43,392 bases of DNA from Lachnospiraceae bacterium (GCA_016285265.1 JAEEQL010000009.1:1-43392), one strand, 5' to 3'; shown: positions 1-8,942, numbered from the stretch's first letter. Notes: generated by a model from the sequence alone, not told the origin. Numbers and translations: made by a program.

Positions 1-1455
1 CTCGTTACTGGTCTCTTCGATCTGTCCGATGGTATTTCTCATGGTATCGAAATCGGAACTGATCTCATCCGCGATGGAGAGCTTCTTGTCGCGCATCGCA
101 TCCTGGGTCCTTGTAACTTCTTCCGAAAGTTCAAGAGCCTTATCCTTCTCTTCGTACGCGCGGTCCTTGATGAAGTGTACGCAGTTATGGATATGGTTGA
201 ATCCGTTGTAGATCGCAACTGCCATTTCTTCGCAGGATTCGTATCCGCAGCATCCGCAGTCAATGGAACGCTTTTCGGGAGTGTCCTTCTTGAGCTGTCT
301 GAAGATATCGTCAAGCTCTTTCGCACTCGGCGTCTTGACCTTACACTGCGCGCTTCTGTCAGTGTACTTCCTGAGGAAATCATTCAGGTTAAGATCGGCA
401 AACTGCTTATTGAGTGCCGCAAGTCTCTTTTCCGGAGTAAGTTCCCTTCCCCATGCAGACTTCCTGGAATGGTTCTTGCTGTCGGCTTTGATCTTCTGGA
501 TGGCCATGAAGACATCTTCTCTCATATCTTCACGTACTTCCGTTCCGGTTCCGTAGAGACATCCGTTGGTGCAGTTGAGGGCATCAACGAACAGGTAGGA
601 AGATCTTCCGCACTTGAGGAGTTCCTTATTGTGCTGAAGATACTCATACATATGATGCTCGCCTTCCATCTGTCTTACAAGGGCATCTTCCCCGAGCAGC
701 CAGTAAACGTTCTCCTTTAATCCTCCGGGCATGGGATAGATGGATCCGAGACCGTATTCTATCTCATCCTTGTAAGGCGAAGCTCCGCTCACGGGATTCT
801 TCCTGAGATATTCGACAAGATGTTTGAAGGTAAGATTGTAAGAGATATATCCCTTGTTGTTGGGATCGTCTATCTCATTCTTTTTCGCTATACAGGGGCT
901 GATGAATGCAAGCTTGTCGCTTACGTGCATATACTTGTTCAGATAGATCGCGGCACACATCATCGGAGACTGAACGGGCATGAGCTTCGGGATAAGCTCC
1001 GGAGTATAACGCTCAATATATCCGACAACCGCGGGACAGGGCTGTGAGATTCCGCCGAGGAACTTATTCTCGGTAATGTATTTGATATATCCCCAGGTGC
1101 AGATATCGGCGCCGAAGGATACACTGATGAATCTGTTTACGCCGAGCTTTTTGAGCATTCCGAGATACTTCTCGTACTCCCTCGGATAGTTGGCAAGGAA
1201 AGCGGGGGCGATAAGAACCGAGATCCTAACACCTTTTCTGAGGTCATCAAAGAATCTCTCGACATCGTCGGTATATTCCCTTGCTCCGTGCTCGCATGCA
1301 TCAAGGCATGCACCGCAGGCTATACATCTTTCGGGATCGACATCAATAATATTTCCCCTGCCTTTTTCGGTCGCAACATTTGCGCCCATACTGCTGCAGG
1401 CTCTGATGCACTTGTTACAGCCTATACATTTGTCATTTGTTGAAACAAGCCCCAT
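1..1455 (-). CDS. [FeFe]-hydrogenase-like sensor protein, partial (C-terminus beyond left edge)
   Basis: The frame opens at ATG 1455 after a good AGGAGG and stays open to base 1, giving 485 codons without a stop, so it is truncated by the window edge. The N-terminus holds two [4Fe-4S] motifs (CIGCNKCIRAC and CIACGACLDAC). A hydrogenase H-cluster-like domain follows. Its L1 loop reads SQPCPAVV instead of TSCCP, L2 is SPCIAKK, and L3 is LNCTNGCLYG. The four cysteines expected to hold the [4Fe-4S] subcluster are kept, but the proton-transfer Cys of L1 is Pro. A second Fe-S motif, CGCCGYESC, follows, then a helical, coiled-coil-like stretch up to the edge. Related clostridial proteins continue into PAS or methyl-accepting signalling domains. 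A sensory rather than catalytic role is inferred. It lies downstream of a tRNA gene and of the group B hydrogenase gene. Confidence 0.8.
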   Translation of the reverse strand, partial: MGLVSTNDKCIGCNKCIRACSSMGANVATEKGRGNIIDVDPERCIACGACLDACEHGAREYTDDVERFFDDLRKGVRISVLIAPAFLANYPREYEKYLGMLKKLGVNRFISVSFGADICTWGYIKYITENKFLGGISQPCPAVVGYIERYTPELIPKLMPVQSPMMCAAIYLNKYMHVSDKLAFISPCIAKKNEIDDPNNKGYISYNLTFKHLVEYLRKNPVSGASPYKDEIEYGLGSIYPMPGGLKENVYWLLGEDALVRQMEGEHHMYEYLQHNKELLKCGRSSYLFVDALNCTNGCLYGTGTEVREDMREDVFMAIQKIKADSKNHSRKSAWGRELTPEKRLAALNKQFADLNLNDFLRKYTDRSAQCKVKTPSAKELDDIFRQLKKDTPEKRSIDCGCCGYESCEEMAVAIYNGFNHIHNCVHFIKDRAYEEKDKALELSEEVTRTQDAMRDKKLSIADEISSDFDTMRNTIGQIEETSNE

Positions 1456-1503
1456 AACTACCTCCTAAAAACCCACTCACAAGATATGTTTTATCTTAAT
1501 GCA

Positions 1504-1541
1504 AGGGAAACCTCGCAATCCTGGGATCACAAGGTTTCCGG
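1504..1541 (-). other. hairpin between tRNA-Gly and hydrogenase-like sensor gene
   Basis: An 8-bp inverted repeat (GGAAACCT at 1506-1513 and AGGTTTCC at 1532-1539) encloses a smaller ATCC/GGAT pairing. No T-run follows it in the minus direction, so it is not a standard terminator. It may be an RNA processing or folding element downstream of the tRNA. Confidence 0.35.
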
Positions 1542-1544
1542 AAA

Positions 1545-1615
1545 AGCGACTGACGGGAGTCGGACCCGCCTCCTCAGCTTGGGAAGCTGATGTACTACCG
1601 ATATACTACAGTCGC
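1545..1615 (-). tRNA. tRNA-Gly (anticodon CCC)
   Basis: Read on the minus strand, a 7-bp acceptor stem (GCGACTG with CAGTCGC) encloses an anticodon stem TCAGC/GCTGA with loop TTCCCAA, giving anticodon CCC. The T arm is CGGG-TCCGACT-CCCG. The discriminator base is T (U in RNA), as usual for bacterial tRNA-Gly. CCA is not encoded. The total is 71 nt. It sits alone between the catalytic hydrogenase gene and the hydrogenase-like sensor gene. Confidence 0.93.
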
Positions 1616-1619
1616 ACAC

Positions 1620-1648
1620 AACATATAATCGAACTTACTCCCGGTCAA
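1620..1648 (-). promoter_or_regulatory. putative promoter of tRNA-Gly
   Basis: On the minus strand TTGACC (1643-1648) and TATGTT (1620-1625) are separated by 17 bp. The -10 ends 4 nt before the mature tRNA 5' end. A CCCGG/CCGGG inverted repeat overlaps the -35 region. Confidence 0.45.
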
Positions 1649-1751
1649 ATGCCGGGATAAACCTGCCAAACGTAAGTAAATATAAAATACCACAATCACG
1701 TCATATTTTCCACATTTCGATTCATATGACTCCCGCTAAAATTCTCCGCTC

Positions 1752-3257
1752 TCAATCGGGAAAAACCTGCTTTACCAGCTCGGGGTCCATATGTCCGTGA
1801 CGGTTCATGGAGAACTTATCCATGGGATAATCCTTAAGGTTTTCAAGTATCTTACGGTCATCGGCCTTTGCAAGAAGATTGTTTCTTGCTTTGGTTATCT
1901 CAGCCTCCGTCGCATGCTTGGAAGGTCCTCCCACGCATCCGCCGGGACATACCATTCCTTCTATGAAATCCTCTTCGAGTTTTCCGGCTTTAAGCATAAG
2001 AAGAGCCTTGCGGCAATCCTCTCCGCCCGCAACCTTTAAAAGCTTTATATCTGATGTATCCTCTCCTCTTTCCCGCATGCATTCGAGCACCGCACCCGCA
2101 ACACCGCCGCTGGATGCGAATTTCTTTCCGTATGAAGATGCAAGCTGATACTCGCCGTCCACATGCTCGAGTGCCACATCCCTTGACCTTAAGAGTGCCC
2201 TCAGCTCACCGAACGTGATAACATAATCCGCATTGTCGGGAATGCGCTCTTCCCTTGCTTCCGCCTTCTTGGCAATGCAGGGTCCGATAAAGACCGTGGT
2301 GCATCCGGGATGTGTGAGCTTAAGATATCTGGATATCGCGCACATCGGGGAAACGGTCGTGGACTTATTGTCACGGTACTGGTCGGGGAAATGCTTGCGG
2401 AGCATATTTATGAATGCGGGACAGCAGGAGGTGGTCATCTTCCTGCCTTCTTTTCTGGCTTCGCTCCATTCATGAGATTCAAATGCGGCGGTCATGTCAC
2501 CGCCGAGCCCGACTTCGACCATATCGGAAAAACCGAGCTTTAAAAGCGCCGCCTTTATCGAAGCCATATCGATATCTTCACCGAACTGTCCTTCGATTGC
2601 GGGAGCGACCATGGCTATTACTTCTTTTCCCGCAAGGATGTCCTCTATTATCGGAACAAGATAAGTCTTGGAGCCTATCGCACCGAAGGGACAGCTGTGT
2701 ATGCAGTGACCGCAGTTGATGCATTTTGACTCGTCTATCTTGCAGATTCCGTATTCATCATATGTTATCGCACCGACGGGACAGGCCTTCTTGCAGGGAC
2801 GCTGAAGATGGACGATGGCACCGAAGGGGCAGGCCTTGGCACACATCCCGCATTCCTTGCACTTTGCGGGATCGATATGCATACGTATGTCACCGGGGCT
2901 GATGGCACCGAATTTGCACGAATTGATACAGGCCTTTCCGAGACAGAACCTGCAGTTGTCCGTGACGGAATAAGCGGACAGGGGGCACTCGTCACATGCC
3001 GCATGAATGACCTGCACATAATTATCGGATCCGATATTGTCCGATGTATCCAGCCCGCATGCAAGACGTATCCTCTCACGGACAATCTCACGCTCTTTGT
3101 AGATGCAGCATCTGAACAGCGGTTTCGGTCCGGGAATGATCTTCTCTACCAGTGCAGCCTTGGTATCTTCATTGAGGTTTGAATCCCAGGCAAGCCTGCA
3201 GACCTCCTCCATGATGTTATGTTTAAAATGTACTAAGCCTTCGTCGTTGGTTACCAT
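1752..3257 (-). CDS. [FeFe] hydrogenase, monomeric group B type
   Basis: The 501-aa protein catalyses, by family, reversible H2 production or oxidation with ferredoxin-type electron carriers in the cytoplasm. The N-terminal third is rich in cysteine, with a CDECP...CRFCLGKAC region and then CKECGMCAKACP and CINCGHCIHSCP ferredoxin motifs. The H-cluster domain has intact loops: TTSCCPAF (L1), IGPCIAKK (L2) and CPGGCVGG (L3). All ligand cysteines and the proton-transfer Cys are therefore present. Architecture and length fit the group B (TIGR04105-like) monomeric enzymes. The start ATG follows GAGGAG at 5 nt or less. It sits 32 bp downstream of the adenylate cyclase gene and is probably co-transcribed with it. 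No hydrogenase maturase genes (hydE/F/G) are in the window. Its natural electron partner cannot be seen from sequence. Confidence 0.93.
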   Translation of the reverse strand: MVTNDEGLVHFKHNIMEEVCRLAWDSNLNEDTKAALVEKIIPGPKPLFRCCIYKEREIVRERIRLACGLDTSDNIGSDNYVQVIHAACDECPLSAYSVTDNCRFCLGKACINSCKFGAISPGDIRMHIDPAKCKECGMCAKACPFGAIVHLQRPCKKACPVGAITYDEYGICKIDESKCINCGHCIHSCPFGAIGSKTYLVPIIEDILAGKEVIAMVAPAIEGQFGEDIDMASIKAALLKLGFSDMVEVGLGGDMTAAFESHEWSEARKEGRKMTTSCCPAFINMLRKHFPDQYRDNKSTTVSPMCAISRYLKLTHPGCTTVFIGPCIAKKAEAREERIPDNADYVITFGELRALLRSRDVALEHVDGEYQLASSYGKKFASSGGVAGAVLECMRERGEDTSDIKLLKVAGGEDCRKALLMLKAGKLEEDFIEGMVCPGGCVGGPSKHATEAEITKARNNLLAKADDRKILENLKDYPMDKFSMNRHGHMDPELVKQVFPD

Positions 3258-3289
3258 ATACTCCTCGTAAATGCCTCATATCCGGCAGA

Positions 3290-5113
3290 TCATTTTATGG
3301 AATTAAGCTCAAGAACCTCGAAGCCTTCGGCTTTGCCCTTAAGCTTGATCGTATCGCCGAGCGAAGTGTATGTGATGCGTCCTTCAAGAGCATCCGCAAC
3401 ACTGCGGCTGATATACACCTTTCCGCCCGGTGCATTTGCTTCAAGTCTGGCTGCGGTATTTACCGTATCTCCTATCGCAGTGTAATCCATGTGCTTTTCC
3501 GCACCCATATTTCCGACGACTGCAGGACCGTAGTTGACACCGACACCTACCCGGAGCTCTTCACCGATCTCGGCCTTAAGTTCTTCGGAAACCCTTGCGC
3601 AACCCTCGACGATTCCCATTGCGGTCTTTACCGCATTCATGACAGGATCTTCCTGGGGAAGAGGCGCGCCCCAGAATGCCATCATCGCGTCTCCGACGAA
3701 CTTATCGAGAGTTCCGCCCGTGGCTTCAACGCATCCGCTCGCCATGGTCAGATATTTGTTGAGGATAAAAACAACCTTCTCCGGATCGAGTCTTTCGGAC
3801 ATCGTGGTAAAGCCTCTTACGTCTACGAAAAGGACTGCGATATCGACTGTCTTTCCACCGAGTGAAAGCGCCTCGGTTCCGTCCTTTAATATCTCACGTA
3901 CGATCTCGGGAGCAACGTATCTTTCGAATGTCCTGGTCACACGTCTCTTTTCAAGCGTTGATTTCACATAGTGGATGACTATCGAAGCAATATAGAAAAC
4001 AAGTATTCCGACCGGAAGCCACAGAGGATGAAGGACATGCCCCACTCCGCCGATCTTCACATTGAAAAGAACGTATTCGATACCGATGCTGAGCACCGCT
4101 GCCGCCGCGGCGATGACAGTCGAGAGCTTGATGCCCACCTTCTGGAAAAGAAGGAATAATGCAAAGCATACGATGAAAAGAACTATGGCCTGCGGGAATT
4201 TTCCGACTTCCGTCTTGTAATTGGATTCAAGTATCATCTGTACGACATTGGCCTGATACTCGACACCGTACATCAGCTTTGAACGCTCGATGGTCGTAAA
4301 GTATTCGTCCTGAAGTCCCTTTGCGTAGGGTCCGATAAATACCACCTTACCGGCATAATTCTGAGGATCTATCCTTCCGTTTATCAGGTCCGAAAAGGAA
4401 TAACCGTCATAATATCCCCTGGGCTTGGCCGAATACGTAACATAGTAATGACCGCCCGAGCTTGCGGGAGGCATCTGTATCTCAAAGCCGTTGTATTCAC
4501 CGTAGAGCCTGGCTGTTTCGTAAGCCATCGAATAAACGGTATTGCCCTCGGGCTTGACATACAAAAGCGCATGACGGAGTATTCCGTCGGTATCGTACAT
4601 TGCATTTATATGTCCCTGGGTAGTAACGTCCCTTAGTGCATCATAGGGCTCTTCATAAGTCAGAACCGCATCTGTGGCAAAATAAGTATTATTGCCTTCG
4701 GTTATGACCTTGGAACCGATGGTGGCAAAGGAAGCCGTTACGACATTACCAAGTTCCGCCGCAGCATCCGCAAGTCTTCCGTCGGCTTCGGGCGTCGATT
4801 CTTCGATGTAAAGAGTATCTATCGCAACAACAGCAGGCTTCATTTCCGGATCTTCGGCAAGCTTTTCCAGAGCAGCAGCCATATAGGTACGGTCCCAGGT
4901 ATTGTAGGGTCCGAGCTCATCAAGCGAAGCATCATCGATACCTATCACAATGATCTCACCGTCCAGAGCCTTGTCGCTCTGAAACCATGAATCCTGTGCC
5001 CACAGGTCCACTCTGTCAAGCACCCCGCCCGCTGCTATGAGAAGCGTAAGGACGAGTGATGACAGAAGGGATATGATCAGTGTTCTTGATCTTTCGTTTT
5101 GAAATATTTTCAT
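3290..5113 (-). CDS. CHASE2-domain class III adenylate cyclase
   Basis: The 607-aa membrane sensor probably makes cAMP. An N-terminal TM helix (about residues 12-31) leads into an extracytoplasmic CHASE2 domain (about 35-300). Three TM helices follow (about 308-385), then a class III cyclase domain (about 415-600). Metal-binding Asp residues are visible in FVDVRGF and FVGDAMMAF. The adenine-selecting Lys is in TLDKF. The transition-state Asn and Arg are in IGDTVNTAARLE. The domain therefore looks active and specific for ATP rather than GTP. The FecR-domain gene is 60 bp upstream, and CHASE2 cyclases often neighbour FecR proteins. The hydrogenase gene follows 32 bp downstream. The signal sensed by CHASE2 is unknown. 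Confidence 0.93.
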   Translation of the reverse strand: MKIFQNERSRTLIISLLSSLVLTLLIAAGGVLDRVDLWAQDSWFQSDKALDGEIIVIGIDDASLDELGPYNTWDRTYMAAALEKLAEDPEMKPAVVAIDTLYIEESTPEADGRLADAAAELGNVVTASFATIGSKVITEGNNTYFATDAVLTYEEPYDALRDVTTQGHINAMYDTDGILRHALLYVKPEGNTVYSMAYETARLYGEYNGFEIQMPPASSGGHYYVTYSAKPRGYYDGYSFSDLINGRIDPQNYAGKVVFIGPYAKGLQDEYFTTIERSKLMYGVEYQANVVQMILESNYKTEVGKFPQAIVLFIVCFALFLLFQKVGIKLSTVIAAAAAVLSIGIEYVLFNVKIGGVGHVLHPLWLPVGILVFYIASIVIHYVKSTLEKRRVTRTFERYVAPEIVREILKDGTEALSLGGKTVDIAVLFVDVRGFTTMSERLDPEKVVFILNKYLTMASGCVEATGGTLDKFVGDAMMAFWGAPLPQEDPVMNAVKTAMGIVEGCARVSEELKAEIGEELRVGVGVNYGPAVVGNMGAEKHMDYTAIGDTVNTAARLEANAPGGKVYISRSVADALEGRITYTSLGDTIKLKGKAEGFEVLELNSIK

Positions 5114-5173
5114 CAGTGCCTCAAATAATTATATTTTGATACGACATCCGTCCCGCTGCATGAAAAATTCCAT

Positions 5174-6451
5174 TTACGGTCTGTATCCGCAGATCAGGCA
5201 AAGGGTTTCGTCATGTTCGGGCTTATCAACCACCGTAATCGTGACAGTATTTGTTGGAAACTGAGGATTCGGAGCGTATTGTTCCTCATGAGTCTCCGCA
5301 TTACAGTGGATTGTCGCCATCTGATGCTCACCCAAAGGTCCCTCAGCACCGCACACTGTACAGATCATCGGATGCTGGCAGTCTCCGCCCTGGAAGTCAT
5401 GCTCACCGGTTGCGGGTATAACTTCGGTATAGCTGTCTCCGCATACGGAACAGGTATATGTCATAACACCGGGAACGGCACATGTTGCGGGTGTTGTCAC
5501 GTTTGAAGTATAGCTGTGATTTCCTGTTGCAGGGATCTCTTCAGTATAGGTATCTCCGCATTCACAGGTATATGTCATCACGCCGGGTTTTCCGCAGGTG
5601 GCAGGCTTTGTAACTTCGGAAGAATATACATGCTCATGTCCGGACTCGGTCGAAGCAGGTTCGGGTTCAGGATTGGGCTCGGGTTCGGGCTCGGGAGTTA
5701 CGACAGCAGGATCTTCTTCGACAATGCCGAGGATCCAGTTCTTGTCCCATCCTGTAGCTGCACATACCCTGTCAAGAAGTGCGGAATCGTTTCTCAGGAT
5801 ATTAAGAATAAATTCGGGAGCCTGACGCTCGGTTATATCCTCAACGGTGAACATGATGCTGTCCACGGTTTTGTCATTGTACAGATATACGGTTACTCTC
5901 TGTCCGGGATTGACATCTATCTCCTTAACCTCTCCGGTAACGGGGTTGGTTCCGATGATATGTACATGACCATCTGTAAGGATAAAGCTTTCGACTCCGT
6001 CAACACAGCTGACCCATCCCGAGGTTCCGCGGATACCGACTATCATGGTCGAAGTAGATATATCGAAATTTTCATCAGCAGCAAGAGGTTTCTGAACATC
6101 GAAATACAGCGAACCGCTCTTAAGGTTAAGGTTGAGATTCTTTCCGCTCTGGCTGAAGTCCGCACTGGACAGTTCATCAACGGTAACGACCTTGGATTCG
6201 TCAAGGCTTATCGATACAAGGCTCTGTGCATCGGTATCGATCTCGTTTCCGCTGTTCAGTCTGAGATTCTCCCTGAGGGTTTTGAGAACGCCGTCATCCT
6301 TCAGGTTAACGGTTCCCTCGTATCGGATGACTCTCATTGTCGTTGCGCTTATCGCATTCTTACGTATCAGCAGTCCGACAACCACAGCAATGATCACTGC
6401 AAGGATCACTGCAAGGATGATGATCTTCTTTTTATCTAGTGTTTTTTTCAT
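5174..6451 (-). CDS. FecR-domain membrane-anchored protein with Cys-rich C-terminal repeats
   Basis: The 425-aa protein has one TM helix at about residues 9-28 and a FecR domain at about 40-190, containing VGIRGTSGWV, a typical FecR signature. A Pro/Glu linker (PEPEPEPNPEPEP) follows. The C-terminal region has two repeats built on ATCxxPGVMTYTCxxCGDxYTE and a third, degenerate Cys-containing segment. Such repeats are common on clostridial surface proteins. It probably sits in the membrane facing outward and may scaffold or modulate the CHASE2 cyclase encoded 60 bp downstream. There is no cognate FecI-type sigma factor or TonB receptor nearby, so a Gram-negative iron-citrate role is unlikely. 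The start is supported by GGGGG upstream of ATG. Confidence 0.85.
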   Translation of the reverse strand: MKKTLDKKKIIILAVILAVIIAVVVGLLIRKNAISATTMRVIRYEGTVNLKDDGVLKTLRENLRLNSGNEIDTDAQSLVSISLDESKVVTVDELSSADFSQSGKNLNLNLKSGSLYFDVQKPLAADENFDISTSTMIVGIRGTSGWVSCVDGVESFILTDGHVHIIGTNPVTGEVKEIDVNPGQRVTVYLYNDKTVDSIMFTVEDITERQAPEFILNILRNDSALLDRVCAATGWDKNWILGIVEEDPAVVTPEPEPEPNPEPEPASTESGHEHVYSSEVTKPATCGKPGVMTYTCECGDTYTEEIPATGNHSYTSNVTTPATCAVPGVMTYTCSVCGDSYTEVIPATGEHDFQGGDCQHPMICTVCGAEGPLGEHQMATIHCNAETHEEQYAPNPQFPTNTVTITVVDKPEHDETLCLICGYRP

Positions 6452-6525
6452 AATTTCCCCCGTGTATCATTCTATGATTTTCACAGTTTATTAATTGATC
6501 AGTGTGTATTTACAGAGTCTATCGA

Positions 6526-8010
6526 TCACTCTTCTTTTTTCCAGGCTTCGCTCTCAATGAATTCATCGAGAAGCTTTCCGTCGATCTGTCCGTCATCCCT
6601 CATACTGCGAAGGATCTCAAACGCTTTCTCGGGTGGCATAGGCGGCTTATAAGGCCTGTCTTCCGCCGTCAGTGCATCATATACATCGATGATCGTAAGA
6701 AGCCTTGACTGATCCGGAAGTTCATCTGCCGAAAGTCCCTTCGGATATCCTTTTCCGTTCAGGAATTCATGATGGGATCCCGACCAGAAAGGAACTTCCT
6801 TGTAGATACCTTTAAAATGCATCTTATCCAGCATTCGCCTTGTATATACAACGTGGCTCTGAACCTGCTGTCTTTCGGAATCGGTGAGCGTTCCTTTTCG
6901 GATGGTTATCGCTTCGACTTCCTTTTCATCCAGAAGCGGTATCTCCGCTCCTTCGGCATTCTTTATCTTTATACCTGCAAATCCTTTAAGCTCCTCTATC
7001 CTTTCATCGGGAAGGAAGCCCGCGGTATTTGCTTTTTCAATAACTTCATATGCATTCCTGATCGTATCGATCCTTGCATTGCATTCGGAGATACGGTCCG
7101 GATTCTGAAGGCTCTCCACCTTCTCCATCAGACATGCGATGTCAACCTTGCTCTTGATCAAACTCTTTAGAGGTCCCAGCCTGTCCGGCTTATCGAGCAC
7201 CTCAAGCGGAACGATCAGCTTTCCTATATCGTGAAGCCAGATGCTCATCAGATATGCATCCCTCTGGTCATCCGTAAATGTCCACGGGTTACCGGTTTCC
7301 TTCAGCCAGTCAATGAATCTTCCCGCATACCTTACCATGCTTCTTGTGTGGTTTGCGTTGTATGCGCTTCTTGCATCTATCGCATCTACCATGACCTCGA
7401 CAAATGAATGAAGCGTATCCGTTACTTCCTGTGCAAGCTGGTGGTTATTCAGGCTCACCGCGGCCAGTGAAGCGAGTGCCGAAATTATCTGCTCGTAAGC
7501 CGGATCGAAGGGGATCGTCCTGCCGTTTTCGTCCTGTGCATTTATGAGCTGAAGCACTCCGATGATATCGTCCTTGTCATCATCCATCGGAATAACGAGC
7601 ATGGAGCCGGTTCTGTAATGTGTTATCGCATCGTACTTCTGGGCTCCGGTAAAATCATAATCCTTGGATTCGTAAACATCGGGGATATTGATCCTCTTTT
7701 TATCAAGAGCCGCACATGCACAGACGTTCTTTCTTCCAAGAGGAACGGGAGGAAGATTCTTGTTGCGGTTCTGTTCCTCGAGACTGGTTCCGAGCGACTT
7801 GGTAAGGACCGTATGGAAATTCAGATGATCCTCTTCAAGAACATAAACCGTACCGGCATCACAGTGGCATATATCCATCGCTTCAAGAAGGATCTTCTGC
7901 ATCAGGAGGTCAAAATCATTCTCCGCCGAAAGATCCAGCGCGATGCGTATCATCCGGTCAAGCGTATAGCCCGTCTCGCCTATGCTGTTTCTTAACTCGT
8001 TATCACTCAA
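6526..8010 (-). CDS. GAF and HD-GYP domain protein, candidate c-di-GMP phosphodiesterase
   Basis: The 494-aa protein has an N-terminal GAF domain (about residues 18-190) and a C-terminal HD-GYP domain (about 200-480). Metal-ligand motifs are present: an upstream His at NANHTRS, HDIGK at 260-264, HHEFLNGKGYP at 413-423. The usual spacing between HDIGK and the next helix is expanded by about 95 residues (about 279-373), a segment rich in charged helical sequence. It probably hydrolyses c-di-GMP in response to a GAF ligand; activity is inferred. The start is TTG at 8010, preceded by AGGTGA. It overlaps the stop codon of the upstream MBL gene (TTGA), so translation is likely coupled. FecR follows 74 bp downstream. 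Confidence 0.9.
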   Translation of the reverse strand: MSDNELRNSIGETGYTLDRMIRIALDLSAENDFDLLMQKILLEAMDICHCDAGTVYVLEEDHLNFHTVLTKSLGTSLEEQNRNKNLPPVPLGRKNVCACAALDKKRINIPDVYESKDYDFTGAQKYDAITHYRTGSMLVIPMDDDKDDIIGVLQLINAQDENGRTIPFDPAYEQIISALASLAAVSLNNHQLAQEVTDTLHSFVEVMVDAIDARSAYNANHTRSMVRYAGRFIDWLKETGNPWTFTDDQRDAYLMSIWLHDIGKLIVPLEVLDKPDRLGPLKSLIKSKVDIACLMEKVESLQNPDRISECNARIDTIRNAYEVIEKANTAGFLPDERIEELKGFAGIKIKNAEGAEIPLLDEKEVEAITIRKGTLTDSERQQVQSHVVYTRRMLDKMHFKGIYKEVPFWSGSHHEFLNGKGYPKGLSADELPDQSRLLTIIDVYDALTAEDRPYKPPMPPEKAFEILRSMRDDGQIDGKLLDEFIESEAWKKEE

Positions 8011-8789
8011 AGGATGATCACCTCATCTTTTCTGGCAAATGCAGCCGTCGCACACTTTATCGGTCTTTCCATCTCACGGAGGAAATCATCGGTGTGCCTG
8101 GGATCGTGATGTACAAAGCGTATGTTCTTCGCACCGGACTTTTCCATTATCATCATGCCCTGTGCGACCGTCGAATGTCCGAATCCTCTTCTTGCTTCGA
8201 ATTCTTCATCGGTATACTGCGCATCAAAAAGAAGAAGGTCACAGTCATGTGAAAACTCTATAAGCTCCGAAACCTTGTCTTCTTCGTATTCGTAATCCGT
8301 TGCATATACGACCGAGCGACCGTCCGTCTCAAGCCTGTAAACAAGCGATCCGCCGGGATGAACCGAAGGCATGCCCGTAACGGTAAACGCTCCGATATTC
8401 AAAGGAAACTCAATATCATGAAATGACACATCCGAAGGATAATCCTTCAGTCCGCACGGCCAGAAAGGATTCTTATAAAGCGCCTCAAGCTGTTCAAATG
8501 TGCCGAGATCTCCGCATTTTCCCGCATAGATATCAATCTTCCTGTCTTTATTTGAAATATACGGGAAGAAAGGAAATCCCAGAATGTGATCCAGATGCGG
8601 ATGAGTCAGCAGAACAGAAATAGCTTTATCTCCGATGTCGGGAGTGCATATCATACCCGTTCCGGCATCAAGATAGATAGCCTGATCGTGGTTTTCTACG
8701 AGTACGCACGAAGTACCGCCTCCGAATTCAAGCATATCCTTTCCTTCGGTGGGAATAGAACCTCTTGCGCCCAGAATGGTAACTTTCAT
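8007..8789 (-). CDS. MBL-fold metallo-hydrolase
   Basis: The 260-aa protein is a metallo-beta-lactamase-fold enzyme. The metal motif THPHLDHI, a later His in SVHPGGSL, an Asp in YATDYEYEED and a C-terminal HHDPRHTDD fit the binuclear site of the family. The sequence resembles the RNase Z/PhnP-like branch of cyclic-phosphate and phosphodiester hydrolases more than beta-lactamases. Its true substrate is unknown. Because it is translationally coupled to an HD-GYP protein and shares an apparent operon with an adenylate cyclase, a role in nucleotide second-messenger breakdown is possible. It is the first gene of the apparent operon. Confidence 0.85.
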   Translation of the reverse strand: MKVTILGARGSIPTEGKDMLEFGGGTSCVLVENHDQAIYLDAGTGMICTPDIGDKAISVLLTHPHLDHILGFPFFPYISNKDRKIDIYAGKCGDLGTFEQLEALYKNPFWPCGLKDYPSDVSFHDIEFPLNIGAFTVTGMPSVHPGGSLVYRLETDGRSVVYATDYEYEEDKVSELIEFSHDCDLLLFDAQYTDEEFEARRGFGHSTVAQGMMIMEKSGAKNIRFVHHDPRHTDDFLREMERPIKCATAAFARKDEVIIL

Positions 8790-8828
8790 TTATGCCCCCT
8801 CAAGAGATACATTCACAAAGTTATGTAA

Positions 8829-8837
8829 ATTATACCA
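8829..8837 (-). promoter_or_regulatory. extended -10 promoter candidate upstream of MBL gene
   Basis: On the minus strand TGG directly precedes a perfect TATAAT (8829-8834), about 40 bp upstream of the MBL start. No good -35 hexamer is seen at 17 bp. It would drive the five-gene signalling operon. Confidence 0.45.
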
Positions 8838-8942
8838 TAAATTACGCTCAATGAGCCGTAAATTAAAGAAAAGACCTCTTTTTATCTCCCTCATAAAGGT
8901 TTATGATAAATGAAGTTTTTAAGAGATTACGGGAGACAAAAA

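Noticed and set aside
1504-1615. tRNA-Gly with adjacent hairpin as an integration site
   Set aside because: No integrase, no duplicated tRNA 3' end and no mobile genes nearby.
5516-6439. Plus-strand frame of 307 codons opposite the FecR-domain gene
   Set aside because: No ribosome site or domain is visible, and the minus-strand FecR protein with TM helix and repeats explains the region.
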